The notes under the pieces are model-generated. The model was not told the origin of the DNA and searched no databases. It was given only the letters and a program-made list of their open reading frames with translations. This document shows positions 1 through 8,902 of a stretch of 59,835 nt of DNA, in pieces; the first letter of the stretch is position 1, and every line of letters starts with the position of its first letter. Source of the stretch: Rhodanobacter sp. (GTDB lineage: Bacteria > Pseudomonadota > Gammaproteobacteria > Xanthomonadales > Rhodanobacteraceae); assembly GCA_022730295.1 (NCBI GenBank), contig DZCM01000003.1, positions 1 through 59,835 of the forward strand, read 5' to 3'. The position numbers and the translations under genes were made by a program.

Positions 1-299
1 ACACCCGACCCAACGGAGCGGCGCAGGTGCGGTAGCCTGTACCGCTTCACCGGCACGACGTAGTAAGCCGTGTCGATGACAAAGAACGGAGCGCGTGAAA
101 ACTCAATGCCGCGATACGCACCCTTCCGGCCAAGGATAACGCCAGGGCCTTCGGCTAATGGCTCAGTCGTCCAACCGATCGGCCCGTTGCTTCCAAAGAC
201 ACGGTACTTCCCGCTCATCGCGTCGTAACCACGAAGCGCCTTGCCGTACTCAAGCGAGATTTCTTCGCCCCAAGTGCTGGCGCGCCACTCACCCGCCAT
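1..299 (-). CDS. hsdS: Type I restriction enzyme specificity subunit HsdS, N-terminal part (cut by window edge)
   Basis: About 99 residues are visible before the window ends. They read as the first half of an HsdS target recognition domain: [20 protein letters not shown] near the start, then [18 protein letters not shown] (about residues 53-63) and TAYYVVP (about 77-83), all typical of the S subunit that sets DNA sequence specificity for the HsdM/HsdR complex. The ATG at 299 lies inside the hsdM stop region, so the two frames overlap by 11 bases and are probably translationally coupled. The last ~15 residues before the edge look less typical, but too little is visible to call a frameshift. 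The target sequence cannot be deduced. Confidence 0.85.
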   Translation of the reverse strand, partial: MAGEWRASTWGEEISLEYGKALRGYDAMSGKYRVFGSNGPIGWTTEPLAEGPGVILGRKGAYRGIEFSRAPFFVIDTAYYVVPVKRYRLPHLRRSVGSG

Positions 300-2148
300 A
301 ACCCAAGCCTTTCAGATTGGCCTTGATGGCCTGCTCCAGCCTCAAGGACTCGTCGAACTGCGCTTCGAGTTCGGCAACGAGGCGCGGCATCTTTTCCTCG
401 AAGGGTTCGCCATCGTCTTCCACGGATTCGGCGCCGACGTAGCGGCCGGGGGTGAGGACGTAGCCGTGGGCGGCAATGTCTTGCGTTGTGGCGGATTTGC
501 AGAAGCCGGGGATGTCTTTGTAGGTTGGGCTGACGTCAGGAAGCCCAACATTTGCGTCTGCGGCGTTTGCTTTGCGTTGGGCTTCCCCCGGATCAAGTCC
601 GGGGTCAGCCCAACCTACGGAATCTGGATTCCGGCCTTCGCCGGAATGACGAGTAGGGCTGTCGGTGTGCTGCTGGCCGCTGCGCCAGGCGTGGTAGGTG
701 TCGGCGATGCGGGCGATGTCGGCGCCGGTGAGTTCGCGGTGGACGCGGTCGATGAGGGTGCCGAGCTTACGGGCGTCGATGAACAGGGTTTGCTTGCGGC
801 GATCGCGGGCATTGCGCGGGTTCGTACCCTCACCCCCTGCCCCTCTCCCGGAGGGAGAGGGGGAAGAGCGGCCGTGCGCAGCGTCTTTGCCGGATGGCGA
901 GATGAGCTTTGATCTTGTCAGGAACCACAGGCAGACGGGAATCGGGGTGGAGTAGAACAACTGGCCGGGCAGCGCGACCATGCAATCGACCAGATCGGCT
1001 TCGACGATGGCGCGGCGGATGTCGCCTTCGCCGGATTGGTTGGAACTCATGCTGCCGTTGGCGAGCACGAAACCGGCAACGCCATGCGGCGCCAGGTGAT
1101 GGATGAAGTGTTGCACCCAGGCGAAGTTGGTGTTGCCTTTCGGCGGCACGCCGAATTGCCAACGCACGTCGTCGTCGCGGCGCGCCCAGTCGGAATCGTT
1201 GAACGGCGGATTGGCCAGCACGAAATCCGCGCGCAGGTCGGGAAACAGATCGCGTCGGAATGTGTCGGCCTGCTCGGGGCCGAAGTCGGCCTCGATGCCG
1301 CGCAACGCCAGATTCATCACCGCCAAGCGGCGCGTGGTGGCGTTGGATTCCTGACCGTAGATGCTGATGTCGCCGATCCGGCCGCCGTGTGCTTTCACGA
1401 ACTTTTCCGATTGCACGAACATGCCGCCAGAACCGCAACACGGATCGAGGATGCGGCCCTGGTACGGCTGCAACATTGAAACCAGCAGGCGCACGATGCA
1501 CGACGGCGTGTAGAACTGTCCGCCTTTCTTGCCTTCGGCGCTGGCGAACTGGCCGAGGAAGTATTCGTAGACGCGGCCGAGGATGTCCTGACTGCTGCGC
1601 GATTCCGGACCCTCACCCCCAAGTTTTCCGTCCGCCCCTTGCGCGGTGGCCGAAGTAAGCGAGGGAAGCAGCGAGATGGTACCGATCAGGTCGATCAACT
1701 CGCCGAGCCGGTGCTTGTCCAGCGCGGGGCGCGCGTAGTCTTTCGGCAGCACGCCTTTGAGACGCGGATTGTCGCGCTCGATGGCAACCATCGCATCGTC
1801 GATGGTCTTGCCGATGGTGGGCTGCTTGGCGTTGGCCTGCAGGTGTGGCCAGCGCGCTTCCTTCGGCACCCAGAACACGTTTTCGGCTTTGTATTCGTCC
1901 TTGTCTTCAGGGTTGGCGCCGGCGTAATCGCCCTTGCCCGCGACCAGTTTGGTTTGGTGTTCCTCGAAACGATCGGAGTTGTATTTCAGGAAGATCAGCC
2001 CGAGCACGACGTGCTTGTACTCGGCCGCATCCATGTTGTTGCGCAGCTTGTCCGCGGCCTGCCACAGCTTGGCCTCGAAGCCGAGACTGGCGCCGTTGCC
2101 GTTGGAACCAGCGGTTTTGCGCGGCTTCGTCGTTTTGCTTGTTGCCAT
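289..2148 (-). CDS. hsdM: Type I restriction-modification methyltransferase subunit HsdM, with in-frame repeat insertions
   Basis: N6-adenine DNA methyltransferase subunit of a type I system. From the ATG at 2148 (preceded by AGGGG) it is 619 aa. The HsdM N-terminal helical domain spans about 22-160. The SAM-binding motif [10 protein letters not shown] is at 235-244 and the catalytic NPPF at 313-316, followed by the family C-terminal blocks [10 protein letters not shown] (~464-473), YHAWR and [10 protein letters not shown]. Three linkers are abnormally long: ~169-190, ~424-450 and ~498-545. They are encoded by palindromic repeat DNA, giving peptides such as [13 protein letters not shown] and [11 protein letters not shown]. 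The frame is kept and all catalytic motifs are intact, so the enzyme may still work. An upstream TTG at 2316 would add 56 residues unlike the family and is not favoured. hsdR is not in the window. Confidence 0.93.
   Translation of the reverse strand: MATSKTTKPRKTAGSNGNGASLGFEAKLWQAADKLRNNMDAAEYKHVVLGLIFLKYNSDRFEEHQTKLVAGKGDYAGANPEDKDEYKAENVFWVPKEARWPHLQANAKQPTIGKTIDDAMVAIERDNPRLKGVLPKDYARPALDKHRLGELIDLIGTISLLPSLTSATAQGADGKLGGEGPESRSSQDILGRVYEYFLGQFASAEGKKGGQFYTPSCIVRLLVSMLQPYQGRILDPCCGSGGMFVQSEKFVKAHGGRIGDISIYGQESNATTRRLAVMNLALRGIEADFGPEQADTFRRDLFPDLRADFVLANPPFNDSDWARRDDDVRWQFGVPPKGNTNFAWVQHFIHHLAPHGVAGFVLANGSMSSNQSGEGDIRRAIVEADLVDCMVALPGQLFYSTPIPVCLWFLTRSKLISPSGKDAAHGRSSPSPSGRGAGGEGTNPRNARDRRKQTLFIDARKLGTLIDRVHRELTGADIARIADTYHAWRSGQQHTDSPTRHSGEGRNPDSVGWADPGLDPGEAQRKANAADANVGLPDVSPTYKDIPGFCKSATTQDIAAHGYVLTPGRYVGAESVEDDGEPFEEKMPRLVAELEAQFDESLRLEQAIKANLKGLGYGG
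521..651. repeat. Composite nested-palindrome element inside hsdM
   Basis: Two nested inverted repeats can be read directly. The outer 14-bp arms are taggttgggctgac (521-534) and its exact complement (604-617). The inner 10-bp arms are gaagcccaac (540-549) and gttgggcttc (576-585). Next to them is a compact hairpin, attccggc (628-635) with gccggaat (640-647). The unit sits in frame in hsdM and encodes the extra segment around residues 498-545. It resembles small non-autonomous palindromic elements normally found between genes. Confidence 0.8.
824..873. repeat. Palindromic repeat (family A) inside hsdM
   Basis: A ccctcacccc stretch is followed by cccctctcccg and gggagaggggg, forming a strong GC-rich hairpin. 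The same ccctcacccc/gggtgaggg signature recurs intergenically at 16252-16310 and as a remnant at 1612-1625. Here it is in frame and encodes about 16 residues of hsdM ([14 protein letters not shown]). Confidence 0.75.
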
Positions 2149-2362
2149 CCCCTGCCCCGGCCCGTTCTCGATATTCAGGTCAGCATGGTAGCGCCCGGCA
2201 TGCGCCACCGGCACTTCCGGCTTACTTGCAACAACAAGCGCGGTGCGGGCGGCACTCCATGAGGGCCACGTTGGTGGCAGCCGGCAAAAATCCATTTCGA
2301 TGAACCGCGCAGCCAACAGGCTATCGGGAAGGGTTCATGGGCTGGCTAGCGCTCCAGCAAAC

Positions 2363-2389
2363 AACAAGGCCCGCGCAGCGGGCCTTGTT
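2363..2389 (-). terminator. Rho-independent terminator after the MFS transporter
   Basis: A perfect 12-bp stem (aacaaggcccgc with gcgggccttgtt) closes a 3-nt loop. On the minus strand it is followed by a T-rich run. It lies 36 bases downstream of the transporter stop codon and before hsdM. Confidence 0.85.
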
Positions 2390-2424
2390 TGCCACAACGG
2401 AATTGCTCGAAATGCGAACGCGCG

Positions 2425-3756
2425 TCAATCGTTCGGCAACGCGCCCGACCGCCGGCTGATCCAGACCGCCGCCAGGGTGCCGATCGCGCCCGAGAGCAGA
2501 TACAGGCCGACGTAGTCGACGCCGGCGTATTCGGCCAGCGCCAGCGCCACCAGCGGCGCGAATCCCGCGCCGATCAACCAGCCAAGATCCGAGCTCAACA
2601 TGGCACCGGTATAGCGGTAGTCCGGCCGGAAGTTGGAGCTCACGGCACCGGCCGCCTGCGCGTGGGTGAATCCGAGCAAGGCGTAACCGAGGATGATGAA
2701 CAGGTAGCTGTTGATGGTGCCGCCGGAAAGCAGCAGCGCGGTCCAGCCGCTGTAGACCGCGATCAACACGCCGCCCACCGCGAGCGTGGTGCGGCGGCCA
2801 ATACGATCGGCGACGCTGCCCGAAAGCAGCATGCAGGGAATCGCCACCAGCGCACCGGCGATTTGCACCAACAGGAAGCTGACCAGCGATTGCTGCGTGA
2901 ACAGCACCGCCCACGACAACGCGAAGATCGTGACGAGGTGGAACATGGCGTAGCTGGCCAGCGGCGCAAACGCACCCAAGGCCACGTTGCGCCCTTGCGA
3001 GCGCGCCAACTCGCGCACCGGCGAGGGCACCAGGTCGCGCTGCTGCATCTGCTCGGCATAGCGTGGCGCCACCACCATCCGCAGGCGCGCGAACAAGGCC
3101 ACCACGTTTATCGCGAAAGCCGCGAAGAACGGGTAACGCCAACCCCAGTCAATGAAGTCCTGATGCGAAAGGCTGGTCCAGATGAACGCGAACAAGCCAG
3201 CGGCTATGATGAATCCAGCCGGGTCGGCTAGCTGCGGCAACATCGCGTACCAGCCGCGGCGTTCCTTGGGCGCCTTGAGCGCCATCAGTGATGCCAAGCC
3301 GTTCCAACTGCCGCCGAGCGCAAAGCCCTGGCCGAAGCGGAGTACCGCCAGGGCCGCGATCGCCCACCAGCCCAAGCTCGCATAACCTGGCAGGAACGCG
3401 GTACCCGCGGTCGCCATGCCCAGCAGGAACAGGGCAACGGTCAACTTGGTGACGAGTCCGAAATTCCGGTGCAGCACGAGGAAGAACATCGACCCAAGCG
3501 GACGCGCGATGAACGCCAGCGCGAAAATCGCGAACGCGAAGAACATCCCGTCGACGTGATTGGCGAACGGGAAAAACACGGCGGGAAACGCCAGCACGCA
3601 ACCAATGCCGAACACGAAGAAGTCGAACGACTGCGAGATGCGGCCGACGACCACGCCGATGGCGAGATCGCCGGGCGTGAAATTCCCGGCGTGGGAATCG
3701 CCGGACTGCACGGGAATGACCGAAGGATCGATGGACGAGGCGTTGGAAGTCGACAT
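2425..3756 (-). CDS. MFS transporter, metabolite:H+ symporter (MHS) type
   Basis: A 443-aa inner-membrane protein with about twelve hydrophobic segments after a ~28-residue polar N-terminus. It matches the MHS branch of the major facilitator superfamily (ProP/ShiA/KgtP-like): SQSFDFFVFG in helix 1, ARPLGSMFF (~84-92), LRFGQGFALGGSWNG (~139-153) and KAPKERRGWYAMLPQ (~161-175). The motif-A loop is normal in the C-terminal half (ADRIGRR, 316-322), but its N-terminal copy, usually GDRxGRK, reads LHRNFGLVTK. Substrate is not predictable; osmolytes and dicarboxylates are common in the family. It is divergent from cyoA and followed by a clear terminator, so probably monocistronic. Confidence 0.85.
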   Translation of the reverse strand: MSTSNASSIDPSVIPVQSGDSHAGNFTPGDLAIGVVVGRISQSFDFFVFGIGCVLAFPAVFFPFANHVDGMFFAFAIFALAFIARPLGSMFFLVLHRNFGLVTKLTVALFLLGMATAGTAFLPGYASLGWWAIAALAVLRFGQGFALGGSWNGLASLMALKAPKERRGWYAMLPQLADPAGFIIAAGLFAFIWTSLSHQDFIDWGWRYPFFAAFAINVVALFARLRMVVAPRYAEQMQQRDLVPSPVRELARSQGRNVALGAFAPLASYAMFHLVTIFALSWAVLFTQQSLVSFLLVQIAGALVAIPCMLLSGSVADRIGRRTTLAVGGVLIAVYSGWTALLLSGGTINSYLFIILGYALLGFTHAQAAGAVSSNFRPDYRYTGAMLSSDLGWLIGAGFAPLVALALAEYAGVDYVGLYLLSGAIGTLAAVWISRRSGALPND

Positions 3757-3926
3757 GTGTTTCCGTGACGGCGCCGTGGCGGCCGTTGGTCAAGTAAACC
3801 TGTTGCGTGAACCGCGCGCGATGGCAGCGGGACGAACCGATGCAATGCGCGCGGCGGCGCGCATTATCGCGCACCCGCACCACGTTTCGATCCAAATCGC
3901 GCCGGACAGCAAGCGTAGTGACGCGG

Positions 3927-3932
3927 TATTAT
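3927..3932 (+). promoter_or_regulatory. Possible -10 element for the cyo operon
   Basis: TATTAT lies 33 bases before the cyoA start in the gap between the divergent transporter and cyoA. No convincing -35 is visible at the proper spacing, so this is a weak call. Confidence 0.3.
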
Positions 3933-3964
3933 AGGACGGTTTCCTTGCTGCGCTCCATGCCCTC

Positions 3965-4960
3965 ATGTCCGTGAAACCCCTCCGCGGCTTGCTGTTGCTG
4001 CCGCTCGCCCTGCTGGGCGGATGTCATCTGGTACTGCTCAATCCCGCCGGCGACGTCGCGCGCCAGCAAAGCGACATCATGATCTCCACCACGGCGATCA
4101 TGGCGTTGATCATCGTGCCGGTATTGATTGCCATCGGCGTCATCGCGTGGCGCTATCGCGCTTCGAACCGTCAAGCCAGATACGACGCCACATGGGCTCA
4201 TTCGCCGCAACTGGAATTGCTGGTGTGGGCCGCCCCGCTGCTGATCATCATCGCGATCGGCGCGATCAGCTGGATCGGCACCCATATGGTCGATCCGTAT
4301 CGCCCGTTGCAGCGGATCGCGCCGGACCAGCCGGTGCCGGCCGGCGTCAAGCCGCTCGAAGTCGAAGTGGTGTCGTTGCGCTGGAAGTGGCTGTTCCTGT
4401 ACCCGCAGTACGGCATCGCCACGGTGAACCAGCTGGCCGCGCCGGTCGACCGGCCAGTCAAGTTCAAGCTGACCTCGGATGCGATGATGGATTCCTTCTT
4501 CGTGCCGGCCATGGCAGGGCAGATTTACACCATGCCGGGCATGCAGACGATCCTGCACGGGGTGATCAACAAGCCGGGTGAGTACCGCGGGTTTTCGGCC
4601 AACTACAGCGGCTCGGGTTTTACCGACATGCGCTTCAAGTTTCTCGGCATGAGCACCGCGGATTTCGACAAGTGGGTGGCCAGGGTACGTGCGGCGGGCG
4701 GCGATCTCGACCGCAAGACCTACGACCAGTTGCGTGTACCCAGCCGTGCCGCACCGGTGCAGTACTACGCGCATTTCGACACCGGCCTGTACAACCGCAT
4801 CCTGAATCTGTGCGTCGATCCCGGCCAGATGTGCATGAGTCAGATGATGGCCGCCGATGCCCATGACGGCGACATGCACGGCGATGCAGCCGGAAACGCC
4901 ATGTCCATGCCGCACGCCGTCTTGAAACCCGCCCCGGCACAAGCCGCCGCGAAACACTGA
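3965..4960 (+). CDS. cyoA: Cytochrome bo3-type ubiquinol oxidase subunit II
   Basis: 331 aa; the non-catalytic subunit II of a heme-copper quinol oxidase in the inner membrane. It has a lipoprotein signal with lipobox LLGGC (Cys ~20), two transmembrane helices (~40-62 and ~81-103) and a periplasmic cupredoxin-like domain. The domain contains [12 protein letters not shown] and [13 protein letters not shown] but lacks the Cys pair of a CuA centre, which marks it as a quinol rather than cytochrome c oxidase. The C-terminus (~275-331) is rich in Met, His and Asp and includes CMSQMM. It is the first gene of cyoABCD-surf1; cyoB follows after 23 bases. Confidence 0.95.
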   Translation: MSVKPLRGLLLLPLALLGGCHLVLLNPAGDVARQQSDIMISTTAIMALIIVPVLIAIGVIAWRYRASNRQARYDATWAHSPQLELLVWAAPLLIIIAIGAISWIGTHMVDPYRPLQRIAPDQPVPAGVKPLEVEVVSLRWKWLFLYPQYGIATVNQLAAPVDRPVKFKLTSDAMMDSFFVPAMAGQIYTMPGMQTILHGVINKPGEYRGFSANYSGSGFTDMRFKFLGMSTADFDKWVARVRAAGGDLDRKTYDQLRVPSRAAPVQYYAHFDTGLYNRILNLCVDPGQMCMSQMMAADAHDGDMHGDAAGNAMSMPHAVLKPAPAQAAAKH

Positions 4961-4983
4961 TTCGATTCGAAGAGATTCACACC

Positions 4984-7014
4984 ATGCTTGAAGCCCTGCC
5001 CCATCGCGCAGCCATCTGGAATTTCCTGTTCGGGCGCCTGACGCTCGATTCCATGCCATTCCTCAAACCCGACCTCGAAGGCCGCATCGTCCTGGTCACC
5101 TTCATCATCGTCGCGATCGGCGGACTGGCCATCCTCGGCGCCATCACCAAGGCCCGCAAATGGGGCTACCTGTGGAAGGAGTGGTTCACCAGCGTGGACC
5201 ACAAGAAGCTCGGCATCATGTACATGATCCTGGCCACGGTGATGCTGCTGCGCGGGTTCGCCGACGCGGTCATGATGCGCTCGCAACAGGCGGTCGCCTT
5301 CGGCCCGCACATGGGCTACCTGCCGCCCGAGCACTACGACCAGATCTTCTCCGCGCACGGCGCGATCATGATCTTCTTCGTGGCGATGACCTACATCGTC
5401 GGCATCATGAACTACGTGATGCCGCTGCAGATCGGTTCGCGCGACGTGGCGTTCCCGTTCCTCAACAACCTGAGTTTCTGGTTCACGTTCTGGGGCGCGA
5501 TGTTGTTTATGCTGTCGCTGTTCCTCGGCGACTTTTCGATGGCCGGCTGGCTGGGCTATCCGCCCGTTTCCGAACTGCAGCAGGGATCCGGCGTCGATTA
5601 CTACATCTGGGGCCTGCAGTTGTCGGGACTCGGCACCCTGCTCACCGGCATCAACTTCGCGGTCACCATCCTGAAGCTGCGCGCGCCCGGCATGACGCTG
5701 ATGAAGATGCCGGTGTTCAGCTGGACGACGCTGTGCACCAGCGGACTGATCATCGCGACCTTCCCGGTGCTCACCGCCACGCTGTTCATGCTGGCGCTCG
5801 ATCGCTACGTCGGCACCCACTTCTTCACCACCGGCGGCGGCGGCAACGTGATGATGTACATCAACCTGATCTGGATCTGGGGACACCCGGAGGTGTACAT
5901 CTTGATCCTGCCGCTGTTCGGCGTGTTCTCGGAAATCGTGCCGACGTTTTCGGGCAAGCCGCTGTTCGGCTACTCGTCGATGGTATACGCCACCGTCGCG
6001 ATCATGATCCTGTCCTACCTGGTGTGGTTGCACCACTTCTTCACCATGGGTTCGGGCGCGGACGTCAACTCGTTCTTCTCGCTGACTACCATGATGATCT
6101 CGATTCCGACCGGGGTGAAGATCTTCAATTGGCTGTTCACGATGTATCGCGGACGCATTCGCTTCACGGTGCCGATGCTGTGGACGCTGGGTTTCCTGTT
6201 CACGTTCACCATCGGTGGCATGACCGGGGTGATGCTGTCGGTGGCGCCGGCCGACTTCCTGCTGCACAACAGCCTGTTCCTGGTCGCGCACTTCCACAAC
6301 GTGATCATCGGCGGCGTGGTGTTCGGCTCGTTCGCGGCGGTCAACTACTGGTTCCCCAAGGCGTTCGGGTTCAAACTCGACGAGTTCTGGGGCAAGGCCA
6401 GCTTCTGGTTCTGGCAGATTGGTTTCTGGGTGGCGTTCGGCCCTCTGTACATCCTGGGCCTGATGGGCGTGACCCGGCGTCTGAGCCATTTCGAGGATCC
6501 GAGTTTGCAGATCTGGTTCATCATCGCCGCCTTCGGTGCCTTCCTGATCGCACTCGGCATCCTGTCCTTCCTGATCCAGATCTACGTCAGCATCGTGCGG
6601 CGCAAGGCCTACGCGGTGGGCCACGATCCGTGGGACGGCCGTACCCTGGAATGGTCCACCTCGTCGCCGCCGCCCGACTACAACTTCGCGTTCATCCCCC
6701 TGGTGCGCGAGCGCGATGCGTGGACCGACATGAAGGCGCATGGCTTCCGGCGTCCGCTCGACGGCTTCAATCCCATCCACATGCCGAAGAACACGGCCAC
6801 CGGCGTCGTCATCGGCGTGCTGGCGTTCGCCTGCTGCTTCGGCCTGATCTGGTACATCTGGTGGCTGGCGGCGGCATCGCTGGCCGGCGTCATTGCCGTG
6901 GCCATCGCCCACACCTTTAACTACCACCACGACCATCACATCCCCGCGGATGAGGTGCGCGAGTTCGAACATGCCGGCAACTGGCAGCCGGAAACACGGG
7001 GCGTCAACGCATGA
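4984..7014 (+). CDS. cyoB: Cytochrome bo3-type ubiquinol oxidase subunit I
   Basis: 676 aa, the catalytic proton-pumping subunit that reduces O2 to water at a heme/CuB centre. All six metal ligands are visible: His125 (SAHGAIM) and His438 for the low-spin heme, His436 for the high-spin heme (VAHFHN), and His301, His350 and His351 for CuB. The HPEVY motif (301-305) supplies the His-Tyr crosslink. About fifteen transmembrane helices are expected, and length matches E. coli CyoB. A GAAGAGA ribosome site precedes the ATG. Its last four bases overlap the cyoC start (ATGA), indicating translational coupling. Confidence 0.97.
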   Translation: MLEALPHRAAIWNFLFGRLTLDSMPFLKPDLEGRIVLVTFIIVAIGGLAILGAITKARKWGYLWKEWFTSVDHKKLGIMYMILATVMLLRGFADAVMMRSQQAVAFGPHMGYLPPEHYDQIFSAHGAIMIFFVAMTYIVGIMNYVMPLQIGSRDVAFPFLNNLSFWFTFWGAMLFMLSLFLGDFSMAGWLGYPPVSELQQGSGVDYYIWGLQLSGLGTLLTGINFAVTILKLRAPGMTLMKMPVFSWTTLCTSGLIIATFPVLTATLFMLALDRYVGTHFFTTGGGGNVMMYINLIWIWGHPEVYILILPLFGVFSEIVPTFSGKPLFGYSSMVYATVAIMILSYLVWLHHFFTMGSGADVNSFFSLTTMMISIPTGVKIFNWLFTMYRGRIRFTVPMLWTLGFLFTFTIGGMTGVMLSVAPADFLLHNSLFLVAHFHNVIIGGVVFGSFAAVNYWFPKAFGFKLDEFWGKASFWFWQIGFWVAFGPLYILGLMGVTRRLSHFEDPSLQIWFIIAAFGAFLIALGILSFLIQIYVSIVRRKAYAVGHDPWDGRTLEWSTSSPPPDYNFAFIPLVRERDAWTDMKAHGFRRPLDGFNPIHMPKNTATGVVIGVLAFACCFGLIWYIWWLAAASLAGVIAVAIAHTFNYHHDHHIPADEVREFEHAGNWQPETRGVNA

Positions 7015-7637
7015 ATACCACCGCCATTGATAGCGCCGCTTCCGTGCCGCCGGAATTTCTTTGCCGCGAGGAAGCGCCGCCGCGCAACGGCACCCTGCTG
7101 GGGTTCTGGATCTACCTGATGAGCGACTGCTTCATCTTCGCGTCGCTGTTCGCCTGCAATGCCGTGCTCGGTAGCAATTACGCCGGCGGGCCCACGGCCG
7201 CCGAAGTGTTCGACCTGCCCGGCCTTGCGCTCAACACAGCCTTGCTGCTGGTGTCGTCAGTGACCTTCGGTTTCGCGATGCTGGAGATGGCGCGCCAGAA
7301 CAAGCGCGCGATGCTGGGTTGGCTGGCGGTGGCCGGGTTGCTGGCGGCGGCCTTCGTCGGGCTCGAGATCCACGAGTTCCTCGGCATGATCGCCGAGGGC
7401 GCAGGTCCCGGCCGCAGCGCGTTCCTGTCCTCGTTCTTCACGCTGGTGGCCACCCACGGCCTGCACGTCACCCTCGGCATCCTGTGGCTGATCGTGCTGA
7501 TGGTGCAGACCACGAAGTTCGGACTCAACGAAGCCAACGTCCGGCGCCTGCAGTGCCTCAGCATGTTCTGGCATTTCCTCGACCTGGTCTGGGTCGGCGT
7601 CTTCAGCTACGTGTACCTGATTGGAGTGTTGCGATGA
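7011..7637 (+). CDS. cyoC: Cytochrome bo3-type ubiquinol oxidase subunit III
   Basis: 208 aa, five predicted transmembrane helices, of the cytochrome oxidase subunit III family. The N-terminus has [20 protein letters not shown] (~27-46), the subunit III hallmark carrying the conserved acidic residue, here Asp. [14 protein letters not shown] and [18 protein letters not shown] follow near the C-terminus. It supports the stability of the proton-pumping subunit I. It is coupled to cyoB by ATGA and overlaps cyoD by four bases at its own stop, so the three genes form one tight translational unit. Confidence 0.96.
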   Translation: MNTTAIDSAASVPPEFLCREEAPPRNGTLLGFWIYLMSDCFIFASLFACNAVLGSNYAGGPTAAEVFDLPGLALNTALLLVSSVTFGFAMLEMARQNKRAMLGWLAVAGLLAAAFVGLEIHEFLGMIAEGAGPGRSAFLSSFFTLVATHGLHVTLGILWLIVLMVQTTKFGLNEANVRRLQCLSMFWHFLDLVWVGVFSYVYLIGVLR

Positions 7638-8026
7638 GCCATCCATCCGCATCCGGCGAAGCCGCACACGGCGACGGCGCCATGCACGAGCATCACGGCA
7701 GCCTGCGCGGTTACCTGACCGGGTTCATGCTGGCGGCGATCCTTACCATCATCCCGTTCTGGCTGGTGATGGGGCACGTCATCGCCGATACATGGCTGAC
7801 CATCTTCATCGTGCTGGTGCTGGCAGTGGTACAGATTTTCGTGCACATCCGCTATTTCCTGCACCTCGATGCACGCTCGGAAGGCGGCTGGAACCTGATG
7901 GCGCTCATCTTCACCGCCGTGCTGGTGATCATCGTGTTGGGAGCCTCGATCTGGGTCATGTACAACGAAAACGCGAACATGATGCCGATGTCGCCACAAT
8001 ATCGACACCACGTGCAGGGCAAGTAG
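7634..8026 (+). CDS. cyoD: Cytochrome bo3-type ubiquinol oxidase subunit IV
   Basis: 130 aa small accessory subunit with three hydrophobic helices after a His-rich N-terminus (GDGAMHEHHGSLRGYLTGF). The core contains VQIFVHIRYFLHLD, the signature of the CyoD/COX4 prokaryotic family, which helps assemble the CuB site. The ATG at 7634 overlaps the cyoC stop as ATGA, which fixes the start. It is followed after 21 bases by the SURF1 gene. Confidence 0.94.
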   Translation: MSHPSASGEAAHGDGAMHEHHGSLRGYLTGFMLAAILTIIPFWLVMGHVIADTWLTIFIVLVLAVVQIFVHIRYFLHLDARSEGGWNLMALIFTAVLVIIVLGASIWVMYNENANMMPMSPQYRHHVQGK

Positions 8027-8047
8027 CAGCCGGAGCGGGGGAACCCG

Positions 8048-8776
8048 ATGGCGCGCGGCCGCGGCAAGTTCGTGTTCTGGATGGCTTCGGCGAGCGTGCT
8101 GTTCGCCGGCTTCGTCCTGCTGGGCAACTGGCAGGTGCGTCGCTACCACCTGAAGCTCGGCATCAGCCACGCCATGCAAACCCGCGTGCACGCCGCACCC
8201 GTGCCCGCGCCGGGTCCGCGCGAATGGCCGCGCAGCGGGCAATCGCAGTACCTGCACGTCAGTCTCGGCGGCCATTACCTTCCCGGCGCGCAGACGCTGG
8301 TGCGCGGCACCAGCCGGGACGGCTACGGATTCTGGGTGATGACTCCGCTGCAGACGGAGCGCGGTTTCATCGTGCTGGTCAACCGTGGCTACATCCCCGA
8401 CAGCCTGCCGCAGCAGCCGGCCTTCGCCGGAACCAATCCGCCAATCGGTGCGGTGACGCTGACCGGACTGCTGCGTGCGAGCGAACCGGGCGGAGGCTTC
8501 CTGCGCAGCAACCAGCCGCAAAAAAACCTGTGGTACTCGCGCGATGTCGCCGCCATCGCCGCCGCGCACGACCTTCCGCCCGGCAACGTCGCGCCGTACT
8601 TCGTCGATGCCGATGCCGTCCCCGGCAACGCGCGCTGGCCAGCCGCCGGACTCACCCAGGTCCACATCTACAACCACAGCCTCGGCTATGCCATCACCTG
8701 GTACCTGCTGGCGCTGGGCACCCTGCTGTGCGCCGGCATCGTGATTTACCACGAACGGGCACTCGCGCGGGAGTAG
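8048..8776 (+). CDS. SURF1-family oxidase assembly protein
   Basis: 242 aa with the SURF1 layout: an N-terminal transmembrane helix (~9-26) followed by GNWQVRR, a periplasmic domain with VLVNRGYIP (~115-123), and a second helix preceded by NHSLGYAITWY (~213-223). SURF1 proteins help insert heme into subunit I of heme-copper oxidases. A GGGGGA ribosome site precedes the ATG, and the gene is last in the cyo operon. No cyoE (heme O synthase) lies next to it, so that gene must be elsewhere. Confidence 0.9.
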   Translation: MARGRGKFVFWMASASVLFAGFVLLGNWQVRRYHLKLGISHAMQTRVHAAPVPAPGPREWPRSGQSQYLHVSLGGHYLPGAQTLVRGTSRDGYGFWVMTPLQTERGFIVLVNRGYIPDSLPQQPAFAGTNPPIGAVTLTGLLRASEPGGGFLRSNQPQKNLWYSRDVAAIAAAHDLPPGNVAPYFVDADAVPGNARWPAAGLTQVHIYNHSLGYAITWYLLALGTLLCAGIVIYHERALARE

Positions 8777-8863
8777 CGCAGCTTATTCCGCCGGCCGGCC
8801 AATGGCGGCTCCTCCCGCCCGGCACCACGACTTCGTGCACAGGCCGTGCAATCGCGGGCGGGC

Positions 8864-8869
8864 TATATT
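8864..8869 (+). promoter_or_regulatory. Possible -10 element for the DUF885 gene
   Basis: TATATT lies about 34 bases before the start codon. It would give a leader of roughly 27 nt that includes a nine-T run. No clear -35 is seen. Confidence 0.3.
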
Positions 8870-8902
8870 CGGCACTCTTTTTTTTTCCGGGAATTGCCAA
8901 CC

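Noticed and set aside
3965-4960. Possible cytochrome c oxidase subunit II
   Set aside because: The CuA cysteines are absent and the operon order is cyoABCD, so it is a quinol oxidase subunit.
4840-6972. A 710-codon open frame on the minus strand
   Set aside because: It lies fully antisense to cyoB, its product is low-complexity His/Arg/Gln-rich and resembles nothing; high GC produces such mirror frames.
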